Below, one piece after another: positions 8,371-16,717 of a stretch of DNA of 64,000 bases; positions within the stretch are counted from its first letter, which is position 1, and each line of letters begins with the position of its first letter. Source of the stretch: Roseobacter sp. (GTDB lineage Bacteria; Pseudomonadota; Alphaproteobacteria; Rhodobacterales; Rhodobacteraceae); NCBI GenBank assembly GCA_024636495.1, contig JAGXGZ010000057.1, positions 1 through 64,000 of the forward strand, written 5' to 3'. Below the pieces are notes generated by a model, which saw only the letters and a program-made list of their open reading frames with translations, ran no database searches and was not told where the DNA came from. Made by a program: the position numbers and the translations under genes.

Positions 8371-10734
8371 ATGCCAAAGGATGGCGGAATTGGTGCCAGC
8401 AGCAAGCGGCGCGAAGACATCCGGTTTTTGACCGGCGAAGGCAACTACACCGACGATATCAACCTGCGCGGACAGGCCTATGTGTTCTTTCTGCGCTCGG
8501 ATATCGCGCATGGGGTCCTGAATTCAGTGGACACATCGGCAGCGGAAAGCATGCCCGGCGTCGTCAAGATTTTCACTGGTGCTGATTTCGAAGCTGTAGG
8601 CTCGATCCCATGCGGCTGGCAGGTGACGGACAAGCACGGCGAAGTCATGCAGGAACCCCGCCACCCCGTTCTGGCCCACGGCAAGGTGCGCCATGTGGGC
8701 GAACCGATTGCGGCTGTTGTGGCCGAAAGCTTGGCCGAGGCCCGCGATGCCGCCGAGGCGATTGTGGTGGACATCACCGATCTTCCCGCCGTGATCAACA
8801 TGAAGGACGCCGTTAAAGAAGGCGCGCCCAAGGTCCATGACGATCTGACATCGAACCTGTGCTACGACTGGGGGTTCGTTGAGGAAAACAAGGGTGCTGT
8901 CGACAAAGCTTTCGAGGAAGCCCACCATGTCACCACGCTGGAACTGGTTAACAACCGTCTGGTTGCCAACCCGATGGAACCACGGGTTGCTGTCGGCGAT
9001 TATGCCCGTGGCACCGGCGATCACACGCTTTATACCACCTCGCAAAACCCGCACGTCATCCGCCTGTTGATGGGCGCGTTTGTTCTGGGTATCCCAGAAC
9101 ACAAGTTGCGCGTTGTCGCCCCCGATGTGGGCGGCGGTTTCGGCACGAAAATCTTCCACTATCAGGAAGAGGCGTTCTGTACTTTCGCCGCCAAAGCCTG
9201 CAACCGGCCGGTCAAGTGGACATCAAGCCGCTCCGAGGCGTTCATGTCGGACGCCCACGGCCGAGACCACGTGACCAAAATTCAGATGGCTTTGGATAAG
9301 GACAACAACTTTACCGCTTTGCGCACAGATACTTACGCGAATATGGGTGCTTATTTGTCCACCTTCGCGCCAAGCGTGCCCACATGGCTGCACGGCACCT
9401 TGATGGCGGGCAACTACAAGACGCCGCTGATCTATGTGAACGTCAAGGCCGTGTTCACCAACACCGTTCCGGTCGACGCCTATCGCGGCGCGGGCCGCCC
9501 CGAGGCGACCTATCAGTTGGAACGTTTGGTTGATAAGTGCGCACACGAGCTGGGCGTTGATCCGATTGCCCTGCGCCGTCAGAACTTCATCATGGAATTC
9601 CCCTATGCCACGCCTGTGGCGGTGGAATATGACACCGGTGACTACGTGGCGACGATGGACAAGCTCGAGGAAATCGCGGACATCGCAGGCTTTGCAGCCC
9701 GTCGCAAGGAATCCGAGGCCAAAGGCAAGCTACGCGGCTTCGGCGTGAACTGCTATATCGAGGCTTGCGGCATTGCGCCGTCGAACCTTGTGGGCCAGTT
9801 GGGCGCGCGGGCGGGTTTGTACGAATCCGCCACCGTGCGGGTGAATGCGACCGGCGGATTGGTTGTGATGACCGGTTCGCACAGCCACGGGCAGGGTCAT
9901 GAGACCGCGTTCCCTCAGGTGATCGCCGAGATGATCGGCATCCCCGAGCACATGATTGAAATCGTGCATGGCGACACGGCAAATTCGCCGATGGGGATGG
10001 GGACTTACGGGTCTCGGTCTTTGGCTGTTGGTGGGTCGGCCATGGTGCGTGCGACGGAAAAAATCATCGCCAAGGCGAAAAAGATCGCGTCGCACCTTCT
10101 AGAGGCGTCCGAGGGCGATATCGAGCTGAAAGACGGCGCGTTCACCGTAGCGGGCACAGATAAATCAGTGGCTTGGGGTGATGTAACACTCGCGGCTTAT
10201 GTGCCGCATAACTATCCGCTGGAAGACATCGAGCCAGGTCTGGAAGAGACGGCGTTCTACGATCCGTCGAACTTTACCTATCCGTCAGGTGCCTATGCTT
10301 GCGAGGTCGAGCTTGACCCGGAAACCGGTCAGGTCACCATCGAGCGGTTCTCGGCGGCGGATGACTTTGGCAACATCGTTAACCCGATGATCGTCACCGG
10401 TCAGGTTCATGGCGGTTTGGCACAAGGCATCGGTCAGGCGCTGATGGAAAACTGTTCCTATGACAGCGACGGACAGCTGCTAAGCGCATCTTACATGGAT
10501 TACGCGATGCCGCGCGCCAGCGATCTTCCGTTTTATACGGTTGATCATTCCTGCCAGACGCCCTGCACGCACAACCCCTTGGGCGTGAAAGGCTGTGGTG
10601 AGGCTGGGGCGATTGGGTCTCCGCCTGCGGTAGTGAACGCAGTGTTAGATGCGATGCGGTCGGGCGGTAAGGATGTGGGTCACATCGATATGCCCGTGAC
10701 GCCAGCGCGTGTCTGGGCGGCGATGAATAGCTGA
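8371..10734 (+). CDS. coxL: Form II CoxL-like large (molybdenum) subunit
   Basis: A 787-residue molybdopterin subunit of the xanthine-oxidase family. Visible landmarks are RREDIRFLTGEGNYTDDI at the N-terminus, DVGGGFGTK near 252-260, AYRGAGR at residues 370-376, and GCGEAGAIGSPPAVVNA near 745 with the catalytic glutamate. In true (form I) CO dehydrogenase the active-site loop is AYxCSFR with a copper-binding cysteine. Here the cysteine is absent and the form II motif is present. Form II proteins are common in roseobacters and their substrate is uncertain. The start ATG is preceded by GGGAGGA. A copy of the dispersed hairpin repeat separates it from coxM. Confidence 0.93.
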   Translation: MPKDGGIGASSKRREDIRFLTGEGNYTDDINLRGQAYVFFLRSDIAHGVLNSVDTSAAESMPGVVKIFTGADFEAVGSIPCGWQVTDKHGEVMQEPRHPVLAHGKVRHVGEPIAAVVAESLAEARDAAEAIVVDITDLPAVINMKDAVKEGAPKVHDDLTSNLCYDWGFVEENKGAVDKAFEEAHHVTTLELVNNRLVANPMEPRVAVGDYARGTGDHTLYTTSQNPHVIRLLMGAFVLGIPEHKLRVVAPDVGGGFGTKIFHYQEEAFCTFAAKACNRPVKWTSSRSEAFMSDAHGRDHVTKIQMALDKDNNFTALRTDTYANMGAYLSTFAPSVPTWLHGTLMAGNYKTPLIYVNVKAVFTNTVPVDAYRGAGRPEATYQLERLVDKCAHELGVDPIALRRQNFIMEFPYATPVAVEYDTGDYVATMDKLEEIADIAGFAARRKESEAKGKLRGFGVNCYIEACGIAPSNLVGQLGARAGLYESATVRVNATGGLVVMTGSHSHGQGHETAFPQVIAEMIGIPEHMIEIVHGDTANSPMGMGTYGSRSLAVGGSAMVRATEKIIAKAKKIASHLLEASEGDIELKDGAFTVAGTDKSVAWGDVTLAAYVPHNYPLEDIEPGLEETAFYDPSNFTYPSGAYACEVELDPETGQVTIERFSAADDFGNIVNPMIVTGQVHGGLAQGIGQALMENCSYDSDGQLLSASYMDYAMPRASDLPFYTVDHSCQTPCTHNPLGVKGCGEAGAIGSPPAVVNAVLDAMRSGGKDVGHIDMPVTPARVWAAMNS

Positions 10735-10748
10735 TTTGAGAGGACGGG

Positions 10749-10799
10749 AGCGGGGGCCAGCCCCCGCACCCCCGGGATTTTAAACCATTTGGAAGCAGG
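10749..10799 (+). repeat. Dispersed intergenic hairpin repeat, copy 1
   Basis: A perfect GC hairpin (CGGGGGC/GCCCCCG, 10751-10766) is followed by CACCCCCGGGATTTT and the conserved tail CCATTTGGAAGCA. The same structure and tail recur at 32370-32416, 43132-43182 and 60021-60072. This copy lies between coxL and coxM in their sense orientation. Confidence 0.8.
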
Positions 10800-10847
10800 G
10801 ATGCCCGGTCTTAAATGCGCCCGCTGACCTGATCGAAAGGACGGAAG

Positions 10848-11639
10848 ATGTATAATTTTGATGTGGAAAAGCCCACGAGCATCGCGGATGCGGTCAAGGC
10901 TTTGGGGCGGGATGAAGCGCAACCGATGAGCGGTGGGCAGACCTTGATCCCGACACTTAAGGCACGGCTTGCGATGCCGTCTGTCTTGGTGTCGCTCAAG
11001 GGTATCGACGAGATGCAGGGGGTTTGCACCGACGATGACGGTCGCGTTTGCATCGGCGGGGGCACGGTCCATGCCGCCGTTGCGCGTGAAGTGAAGGACC
11101 AGTATCCTGCACTTGCTGGCCTGGCCGCACGGATCGGTGATCCGGCAGTGCGCAACCGTGGCACTATCGGTGGATCGGTTGCCAACAACGATCCGTCGGC
11201 CTGTTATCCTGCTGCAGTTCTTGCCAGTGCAGCTACCGTGGTGACGAACAAGCGCGAAATTGCGGCGGACGACTATTTTCTGGGCATGTTTGCGACAGCC
11301 CTCGAAGAGGGTGAAATTGTCACCGAAGTGAAGTTTCCCGTGCCGGAAAAAGCGCATTACGAAAAGTTCATCCAGCCTGCTTCGCGGTTTCCGCTGGTCG
11401 CCGTCTTTGTCGCCAAGTTCAGCGACGGTGTGCGGGTCGCTGTCACAGGTGCGTCCGAGAACGGTGTTTTCCGCTGGACCGAAGCAGAAGAAGCGCTGTC
11501 GTCTAACTTTAGCGCAGATGCCGTTGCCGGATTGAAAATCGACGGGAGCAGTATGATCAGCGATCTGCACGGGTCGGGCGATTATCGCGCGCATCTGACA
11601 GGCATAATGACAAAGCGCGCCGTGGCTGCGATCAGCTGA
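10848..11639 (+). CDS. coxM: CoxM-like FAD-binding medium subunit
   Basis: A 263-residue flavoprotein subunit of the molybdenum hydroxylase. The two FAD-binding motifs are present: SGGQTLIPTLK near residue 28 and RNRGTIGGSVANNDP near 101, the TIGG type. The C-terminal CO-dehydrogenase flavoprotein domain follows (FPLVAVFVAKF onward). It receives electrons from CoxS and passes them to the respiratory chain or another acceptor. The ATG is preceded by AAAGGACGGAAG. It is separated from coxL by 113 bp containing a dispersed hairpin repeat, which may influence its expression relative to coxL. Confidence 0.92.
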   Translation: MYNFDVEKPTSIADAVKALGRDEAQPMSGGQTLIPTLKARLAMPSVLVSLKGIDEMQGVCTDDDGRVCIGGGTVHAAVAREVKDQYPALAGLAARIGDPAVRNRGTIGGSVANNDPSACYPAAVLASAATVVTNKREIAADDYFLGMFATALEEGEIVTEVKFPVPEKAHYEKFIQPASRFPLVAVFVAKFSDGVRVAVTGASENGVFRWTEAEEALSSNFSADAVAGLKIDGSSMISDLHGSGDYRAHLTGIMTKRAVAAIS

Positions 11640-11797
11640 TTTCGCTGGGCTTAACGGATCTTGTAGCCGTCTTTGGGAGACCAAAGGCGGCTTTCCGCCG
11701 TCTGGTATTTGTGTCGCTGGAACGAATGACGCTTCTATGTGTTTGGTGTAAAGCGCTGCCCGAACGGCGTTCTAACAAAATACCGTAAGGACATGAA

Positions 11798-13636
11798 ATG
11801 TTTAAACTTCTGAAATCTACGACTTCATTGACCATGTGCGTCGCGCTGGCATTGCCCACGGGCGGGTTTGCCCAATCCTCTGCTGCTGCATGTGCAGCCC
11901 AAGGGACAGAAACTGTGTTTCCCTGCGTCCTGCCTGACGGGACCGAAGTTGCGACCGCAGAACAACTGAACGAGTTGGCGCAATCTGGGGTGGCCGGAGC
12001 TGTCGAGGCAATTTCGCCCGTTGATGTGCCCGTGATTGGGTCGGGGTCCACCGAAGCCAACGCCGCTGCGGATGCTCAGGCTGCGGTAGATGCTCAGGCT
12101 GCTGCGGATGCTCAGGCCGCGGTGGATGCTCAGGCTGCCGCGGATGCGCAGGCTGGGGCTGATGCGCAAGCTGCCGCGGATGCGCAGGCTGCGGCTGATG
12201 CTGCTGCCAATGAGGAAGCAATTGCCGCTCAAATCGCTGCTGACGCCGAAGCCAAAGCTGCAGCCGATCAGGCTGCTGCAGCGCAAGAGGCCGCACCCGC
12301 GGCGGACCCTGCACCAGCAGCAGAGCAAGCCGAAGCGGCACCCACATCCGAAGCGCAGGCAGAGCCAGCGCCCGCAGCCCAAGCGGAAACAGTAGTAGAG
12401 CCAGCACCAACCGAGCAGACTGAAGCCACAGCCGAGACTACGGCTAAGCCCGAGGCGCAACCAGAAGCTGCGCCCACAGCGCAAGCAGAAGCTGCGCCAA
12501 CCGAAGCGCCACAGACCGAAGAACAGATCGCAGCTGACCTTGCTGCACAGCAGGAAGCCGAAGAACTGCGTCAGGAGCAGCGTGCAGCCGAGGCTGCTGC
12601 TGCCGCCGACTCCGCTGCTGCTGCCGACAGTGGTACAGCAGAGGCACAGGTCGAAACGGAAGAGGTGACTGCCGAACAAACCCGCAGGTCTGATGAAGAG
12701 TTTGATACGAAAGTCACAGGGCAGGCCGCGGTCGCAGCGGCCCCCCAAGAAGACAAGGGCCTGAGCAAGTTTGAAAAAGCGTTGCTGCTGGGACTTGGCG
12801 CTGTAGCGGTTGGTGCTGTTCTTAAGAACGGGTCCAAAGTCGTGAGCAATTCTGGGGACCGTCTTGTCGTGGAAGATCCCAACGGCGGTTTGCGTGTGTT
12901 GAAAGACGATGATGCCTTGGTGCGTCAAGCGGGCGATGAAGTGCGCCGCGAAACATTTAACGATGGGTCTGCGCGCACCACGGTGACAAAGCCTGATGGC
13001 AGCCAAGTCGTCACCATTCTGGGCCGCGACGGCACTGTCTTGCGCCGGATCAACGTTGACGCGCAGGGCAATGAGTACGTGCTGTTTGACGACACACAAG
13101 TCGAACAACGCGTCGTGGTCAGTGAACTGCCGCGTGTCGAGCAAAGGAACGCGCTTGCCAGCCAGCAAAACGAAGAGGCGCTGCGTCGGTCGTTGGAGAC
13201 ACAACTTCGGGGCGAGCAGGCCCAGCGGTTCTCCTTGCGTCAGGTGCGCGACATCAGACAGGTCCGCGCCCTTGCTCCCGAGGTTGAATTGGACGCCGTG
13301 CGTTTTGCAAGTGGCTCGTCCGCGATCCAGCCTGAACAGGCACGCGCATTGGCCAAAATCGGCACAGCAATCAGCGATGCGATCCGCAACGATCCGCGCA
13401 CGGTGATCTTGGTCGAAGGGCATACGGATGCTGTTGGTAATGCCGGCTATAATCTGGCGCTGTCTGACCGTCGTGCTGAAACCGTTGCATTGGCACTGAC
13501 CGAGTATTTCAACGTGCCGCCGGCAAACCTGATCACACAAGGCTACGGTGAAAGCGCCCTGAAAGTCCCAACGACAGCAGACGAGCCTGCAAACCGTCGG
13601 GCCGTGGTGCGCAATATTACCAGCTTGCTTCAGTAA
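11798..13636 (+). CDS. OmpA-family envelope protein with long Ala-rich repeat linker
   Basis: A 612-residue exported protein. A signal peptide spans residues 1-26 (SLTMCVALALPTGGFAQS). A tandem A-A-x-D-A-Q hexad block occupies about 89-136, followed by a long A/E/P/T-rich low-complexity region to about 300. A short hydrophobic Gly/Ala stretch (ALLLGLGAVAVGAVL) lies near 329-343. The C-terminal OmpA-like peptidoglycan-binding domain (about 497-612) has the motif ILVEGHTDAVGNAGYNLALSDRRAE. It would tether the envelope to murein; no N-terminal beta-barrel is evident. AAGGA precedes the ATG. The repetitive linker looks TolA/TonB-like and probably spans the periplasm. A terminator follows. Confidence 0.85.
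   Translation: MFKLLKSTTSLTMCVALALPTGGFAQSSAAACAAQGTETVFPCVLPDGTEVATAEQLNELAQSGVAGAVEAISPVDVPVIGSGSTEANAAADAQAAVDAQAAADAQAAVDAQAAADAQAGADAQAAADAQAAADAAANEEAIAAQIAADAEAKAAADQAAAAQEAAPAADPAPAAEQAEAAPTSEAQAEPAPAAQAETVVEPAPTEQTEATAETTAKPEAQPEAAPTAQAEAAPTEAPQTEEQIAADLAAQQEAEELRQEQRAAEAAAAADSAAAADSGTAEAQVETEEVTAEQTRRSDEEFDTKVTGQAAVAAAPQEDKGLSKFEKALLLGLGAVAVGAVLKNGSKVVSNSGDRLVVEDPNGGLRVLKDDDALVRQAGDEVRRETFNDGSARTTVTKPDGSQVVTILGRDGTVLRRINVDAQGNEYVLFDDTQVEQRVVVSELPRVEQRNALASQQNEEALRRSLETQLRGEQAQRFSLRQVRDIRQVRALAPEVELDAVRFASGSSAIQPEQARALAKIGTAISDAIRNDPRTVILVEGHTDAVGNAGYNLALSDRRAETVALALTEYFNVPPANLITQGYGESALKVPTTADEPANRRAVVRNITSLLQ
12062..12205 (+). repeat. Tandem 18-bp coding repeat (A-A-x-D-A-Q), eight units
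   Basis: Eight consecutive 18-bp units encode AAADAQ, AAVDAQ or AGADAQ; the last is AAADAA. Units 2-4 are nearly identical at DNA level, with differences concentrated at third positions and at the third codon. Such arrays can change copy number by slippage, and each step would be in frame, so the linker length could vary between strains. Confidence 0.85.
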
Positions 13637-13660
13637 CAAGCTTGCTTTGGGAAAACGAAA

Positions 13661-13691
13661 AACGCCCCTGCGATCTGATCGCGGGGGCGTT
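13661..13691. terminator. Convergent intrinsic terminator between the OmpA-like gene and infC
   Basis: AACGCCCCTGCGAT pairs with ATCGCGGGGGCGTT around CTG, a 14-bp stem with one wobble. A-rich sequence precedes it and TTTGTGT follows, so it can serve both converging genes. Confidence 0.85.
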
Positions 13692-13723
13692 TGTGTGTCT
13701 TGGGTGCAAAGGGCGCTAGGCCT

Positions 13724-14272
13724 TTATTTGTTTGGCATCGGGCCGATCAACATCACCATCTGGCGGCCTTCCATCTTCGGAAAGTTCTCGACGCGGCCCA
13801 CTTCTTTGGTGTCCTCAGACACCCGCTCAAGCAGCTCGCGGCCCAAATTCTGGTGTGCCATCTCGCGGCCCCGGAAGCGCAGCGTGATCTTTACCTTGTC
13901 GCCATTGTCCAGGAACTTGAACACGTTACGCATTTTGACCTGATAGTCATTGGTATCTGTGTTCGGTCTGAACTTGACCTCTTTGATCTCGATGATCTTT
14001 TGCTTTTTGCGCGCTTCGGCTTCGCGCTTTTGCGTCTCGTATTTGAATTTGCCGAAATCCATGATCTTGCACACAGGAGGATTGGCATTTGGCGAAATTT
14101 CGACCAGATCAAGCCCGGCTTCACTAGCCATTTCCATGGCGCGTTCCGGTGTCACAACACCGGCGTTTTCGCCGTCTGCACCGATCAGGCGAATTTCGTT
14201 AGAGCGGATATTCTCGTTAATGCGCGGGCCCGTGTCTCTTTGTGGCGGCGCGTTATGTGGTCTGCGAGCGAT
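13724..14272 (-). CDS. infC: Translation initiation factor IF-3, probable ATC start
   Basis: IF-3 binds the 30S subunit, prevents premature 50S joining and proofreads the start codon. The N-domain ([25 protein letters not shown]), the lysine-rich linker ([11 protein letters not shown]) and the C-domain ([18 protein letters not shown]...[16 protein letters not shown]) are complete. The frame runs open to an ATG at 14464, but the extra 64 residues are not IF-3-like. Family proteins start with (M)ARRPHNAPP, which here follows two ATC codons at 14275 and 14272, with AAAGGA 8 bases before the second. A rare non-AUG start, as in other infC genes, gives 182 residues and is the basis of IF-3 autoregulation. 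Which ATC is used is undecided. Confidence 0.9.
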   Translation of the reverse strand: MARRPHNAPPQRDTGPRINENIRSNEIRLIGADGENAGVVTPERAMEMASEAGLDLVEISPNANPPVCKIMDFGKFKYETQKREAEARKKQKIIEIKEVKFRPNTDTNDYQVKMRNVFKFLDNGDKVKITLRFRGREMAHQNLGRELLERVSEDTKEVGRVENFPKMEGRQMVMLIGPMPNK

Positions 14273-14479
14273 GATGAACGTCCTTTGATTGTTCTGGAAT
14301 CTCGAAGTTAGAAGGTAGACCTGCCCGTGCCCTTCTTCAAGCCGCAAAATGGGATGTTTTGGGCCAAAAATTGTCGTTTCAACCTTGTAACTGGTATTTC
14401 CACAGCGCATCTGGAGTTTTATGAGCACGTAAGATAAGTGCATCACGAAATTGTTCACGTTCAAAAGGACCTAAATATT

Positions 14480-15316
14480 ATGAAAAACCTCATCTGGATT
14501 ATCGTTGCGGCTGTGATCGCAATCGGGGGATACATGCTGTATTCCGGCCAGTCCGTCCAAGAAATGGCGACTGAAGCCGCTGATGCCGTGAACGCACCCG
14601 AGGCGCTTGAAAGTGCAACGGCGGCAGTCGGTGATGCAGTTGAAGCGACAGAAGGTGCTGTCGCCGAAGCCGTTGATGCCACAGCCGAAGCCGCCTCCGC
14701 TGCCACGGATGCCGTCTCCGAGGCCGCAACAGCCGCGTCAGACACCGCATCCGGCGCGGTTGACGCGATGACCGAAACAGCAAACGACGCAGCAGACGCC
14801 ACAGCGGATGCCGCATCTGACGCCGCCACCGTAGCTTCCGAGACAGCCACCACCGCAATGGACGCAACTTCTGAAGCGGCATCTGACGCCGCGACTGCCG
14901 CGTCCGAGACAGCGACCGCAGCAATGGATGCAACCACCGAGGCCGCATCTGACGCCGCCACAGCCGTTGAGGACACCGCAGCCGAGGCCGCGGACACAAT
15001 GAGCAACATGGCAACCGAAGCGACTGACGCTGTCCAAGGAAGCGCAATGAATGCAACCGAGCAGGCCGAGGCAAATGTGGAAGCGCCCGTTGTGACAGCG
15101 CAAACCGATACCACCGTAGCGATGGCTGACGCGTCACCCGAAGAGCTGACCACCGTTGAGGGCTTCGACCTTGAAAAGGTTCAGGCCATGATCGACGAGT
15201 CGTCCCTGCCAGACATGCAGAAGACCTTGTTCAAGCGTGGTTTGGCGTCTGCCAGCGACAACCCGGAAGCGTTGCAGTCGATCCTTGCCCGTGTACGCAC
15301 TGCGCTGAACCTCTGA
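14480..15316 (+). CDS. Membrane-anchored Ala/Thr/Asp-rich repeat protein
   Basis: A 278-residue protein of very biased composition. Residues 4-20 (LIWIIVAAVIAIGGYML) form one N-terminal membrane segment or uncleaved signal. Residues 30-215 are almost only A, D, E, S, T, V and M, with three 22-residue repeats at 113-178 that match in exact 66-bp register. This resembles LEA/apolipoprotein-like amphipathic helices. The C-terminal 60 residues (EELTTVEGFDLEKVQAMI...LFKRGLASASDNPEALQSIL) are ordinary and may be a small helical domain. Start ATG 14480 has AAAGGAC upstream; an earlier in-frame ATG at 14438 is less likely. The acidic repeat region should lie in the periplasm. Function unknown; a stress-protective or spacer role is a guess. 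Confidence 0.75.
   Translation: MKNLIWIIVAAVIAIGGYMLYSGQSVQEMATEAADAVNAPEALESATAAVGDAVEATEGAVAEAVDATAEAASAATDAVSEAATAASDTASGAVDAMTETANDAADATADAASDAATVASETATTAMDATSEAASDAATAASETATAAMDATTEAASDAATAVEDTAAEAADTMSNMATEATDAVQGSAMNATEQAEANVEAPVVTAQTDTTVAMADASPEELTTVEGFDLEKVQAMIDESSLPDMQKTLFKRGLASASDNPEALQSILARVRTALNL
14816..15013 (+). repeat. Three 66-bp coding repeats in the Ala-rich protein
   Basis: Units begin at 14816, 14882 and 14948, each opening with TCTGACGCCGC and encoding SDAAT followed by an acidic-Ala-Thr stretch. The first two units are very similar, the third diverges after VED. The 22-residue period equals two 11-residue helical repeats. Confidence 0.8.
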
Positions 15317-15341
15317 TCAAGATCAGTCACAAGACAAAACA

Positions 15342-15374
15342 AAACCGCGCCTTCGCAAGAGGGCGCGGTTTTTT
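15342..15374. terminator. Convergent intrinsic terminator (Ala-rich protein / fpr)
   Basis: AAACCGCGCC (15342-15351) pairs with GGCGCGGTTT (15362-15371), followed by TTT on the plus side and preceded by an A-run that becomes a T-run on the minus side. It ends both converging transcripts. Confidence 0.9.
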
Positions 15375-15396
15375 AATGTCTGAAACCCGATAGACC

Positions 15397-16245
15397 TTAG
15401 CCGACAAAGGCCTTTTCAACGACGTAATGCTTGGGGTCCGAGTTGGCCCCTTCCTCAAGCCCGAACCCCTCAAGAACCTCTTTGATGTCCTTATTGAAAT
15501 CCAGGCTGCCGCAGACCATACCCCGGTCCGTTTCGGGGTGAATGCCATCAATGCCCAGATCGCGGAACACCGTGCCGTCTTGCAGCAGATTGGTGATCCG
15601 ACCCATTTTCGGGCTCTGCTCGCGGGTGGTGGTCGGATAATAGCGGATCTTGGCCAGGTTTTCAGCGCCCAGCAATTCCTCCATCATGTCGTCTTTGGCC
15701 AGGTTTTCGATCAGCTGGCGGCCATATTCCAGTTCTGCCACATCGCGCACCGTGTGGGTCATGACGATCTCGTCAAATTTCTCGTATGTCTCTGGATCGC
15801 GCAGCAAGGACGCAAACGGGGCAAAGCCGGTGCCGGTGGCAAACAGCCACAACCGCTTACCCGGCAGCAAGGCATCATGGACCAGCGTGCCCACCGGCTT
15901 GGGGCGCAGAATGATCTCATCGCCGGGCTGGATATGTTGCAGTTTCGATGTGAGCGGCCCGTCCTGAACCTTGATCGAGTAAAACTCCAGCGCGTCGTCC
16001 CAGGACGGAGAGGCGATAGAATAGGCGCGCAACAGCGGCTTTTGCTTGCCGGTTTTTGGATCAGGATCACCCATCAGGCCGATCATCACGAATTCACCTG
16101 ACCGAAACCGCAAAGACGCAGGCCGCGTGACCCGAAAGGAAAACAGCCTGTCGGTCCAATGCTTTACGGAAATAACAGTCTGCGCATCGGGCAGGGTGGG
16201 TACGGGGCGGGCGTCTGTCTGGGTCACTGTTGTCTGCTCGGTCAT
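15397..16245 (-). CDS. fpr: Ferredoxin/flavodoxin-NADP+ reductase
   Basis: A 282-residue bacterial-type FNR that exchanges electrons between NADP(H) and ferredoxin or flavodoxin through FAD. The FAD-binding motif is RAYSIASP near residue 65; the pyridine-nucleotide part shows LFATGTGFAPFASLLRDPE and later MVCGSLDFNKD. The C-terminus ends VVEKAFVG, as in subclass I bacterial enzymes. The ATG at 16245 was chosen over far-upstream starts because it gives the family N-terminus. It lies 70 bases downstream of the DUF934 gene of the sulfite-reduction operon on the same strand. It could supply electrons to the ferredoxin-dependent type sulfite reductase encoded there; that link is inferred. Confidence 0.93.
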   Translation of the reverse strand: MTEQTTVTQTDARPVPTLPDAQTVISVKHWTDRLFSFRVTRPASLRFRSGEFVMIGLMGDPDPKTGKQKPLLRAYSIASPSWDDALEFYSIKVQDGPLTSKLQHIQPGDEIILRPKPVGTLVHDALLPGKRLWLFATGTGFAPFASLLRDPETYEKFDEIVMTHTVRDVAELEYGRQLIENLAKDDMMEELLGAENLAKIRYYPTTTREQSPKMGRITNLLQDGTVFRDLGIDGIHPETDRGMVCGSLDFNKDIKEVLEGFGLEEGANSDPKHYVVEKAFVG

Positions 16246-16315
16246 AATTTCATCGGCAGGCAACCGCCCGCCGTCCTTTGTATAGGGGCAAGATGGGGGG
16301 CAGGAAAAGCTGCTT

Positions 16316-16717
16316 TTAGCCGCGCAACCGCGACTGATAGTCATGCGCCTGCCAATTTGCACGGGCCAGCCACTGGTCTTGCGGCTGACGGGCGGCCAGA
16401 TCATCAGGAATTTCGACTTCGTCAAACCCTGCGCGTCGCGCCATTGCATATTGATCAGCCAGCACATGGCCATGGGCACGCAGCCGCCCGGTGTATCCGC
16501 GCAAACGCAGCCCGCGCGCAATGGTAAAGCCGCGCCCGTCAGCCGAGCTTGGAAAATCGATGCGGATCATTTTCAACGCGCCGCACAGGGGGATATCGTT
16601 GATCTGCGCGTCCGACGGGACATCCAGCGCCTCGGCGTCATTTGCAGTGTCCAAAGGGCTATACCCCTGTGTCCAATGCTCTGCGACAAAGCCCTTGTCA
16701 TTGATAAGCTGGGTCAT
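16316..16717 (-). CDS. DUF934 family protein of the sulfite-reduction cluster
   Basis: A 133-residue DUF934 protein. The core GRGFTIARGLRLRGYTGRLR followed by GHVLADQYAMARRAGFDEVEI is the family signature. Members are almost always encoded beside cysI/cysH or nitrite/sulfite reductase genes in alpha-, beta- and gammaproteobacteria. Their biochemical role is not established; an oxidoreductase accessory role has been suggested from context. Its ATG overlaps the cysH stop by four bases, so it is co-translated with cysH and ends the tight operon. Confidence 0.85.
   Translation of the reverse strand: MTQLINDKGFVAEHWTQGYSPLDTANDAEALDVPSDAQINDIPLCGALKMIRIDFPSSADGRGFTIARGLRLRGYTGRLRAHGHVLADQYAMARRAGFDEVEIPDDLAARQPQDQWLARANWQAHDYQSRLRG

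Noticed and set aside
7734-11639. Annotation as an aerobic CO dehydrogenase proper (form I)
   Set aside because: CoxL has AYRGAGR, not AYxCSFR, and the gene order is S-L-M, both form II features.
11825-13639. A 604-codon open frame on the minus strand opposite the OmpA-like gene
   Set aside because: The Ala-rich repeat codons read backwards avoid stops. The product is a Ser/Gly/Leu/Arg low-complexity string without domains, while the plus strand has a signal peptide and OmpA domain.
14816-15013. Regular 66-bp repeats considered as a possible CRISPR-like array
   Set aside because: The repeats are contiguous, in reading frame, and have no unique spacers; they encode a 22-residue protein repeat.
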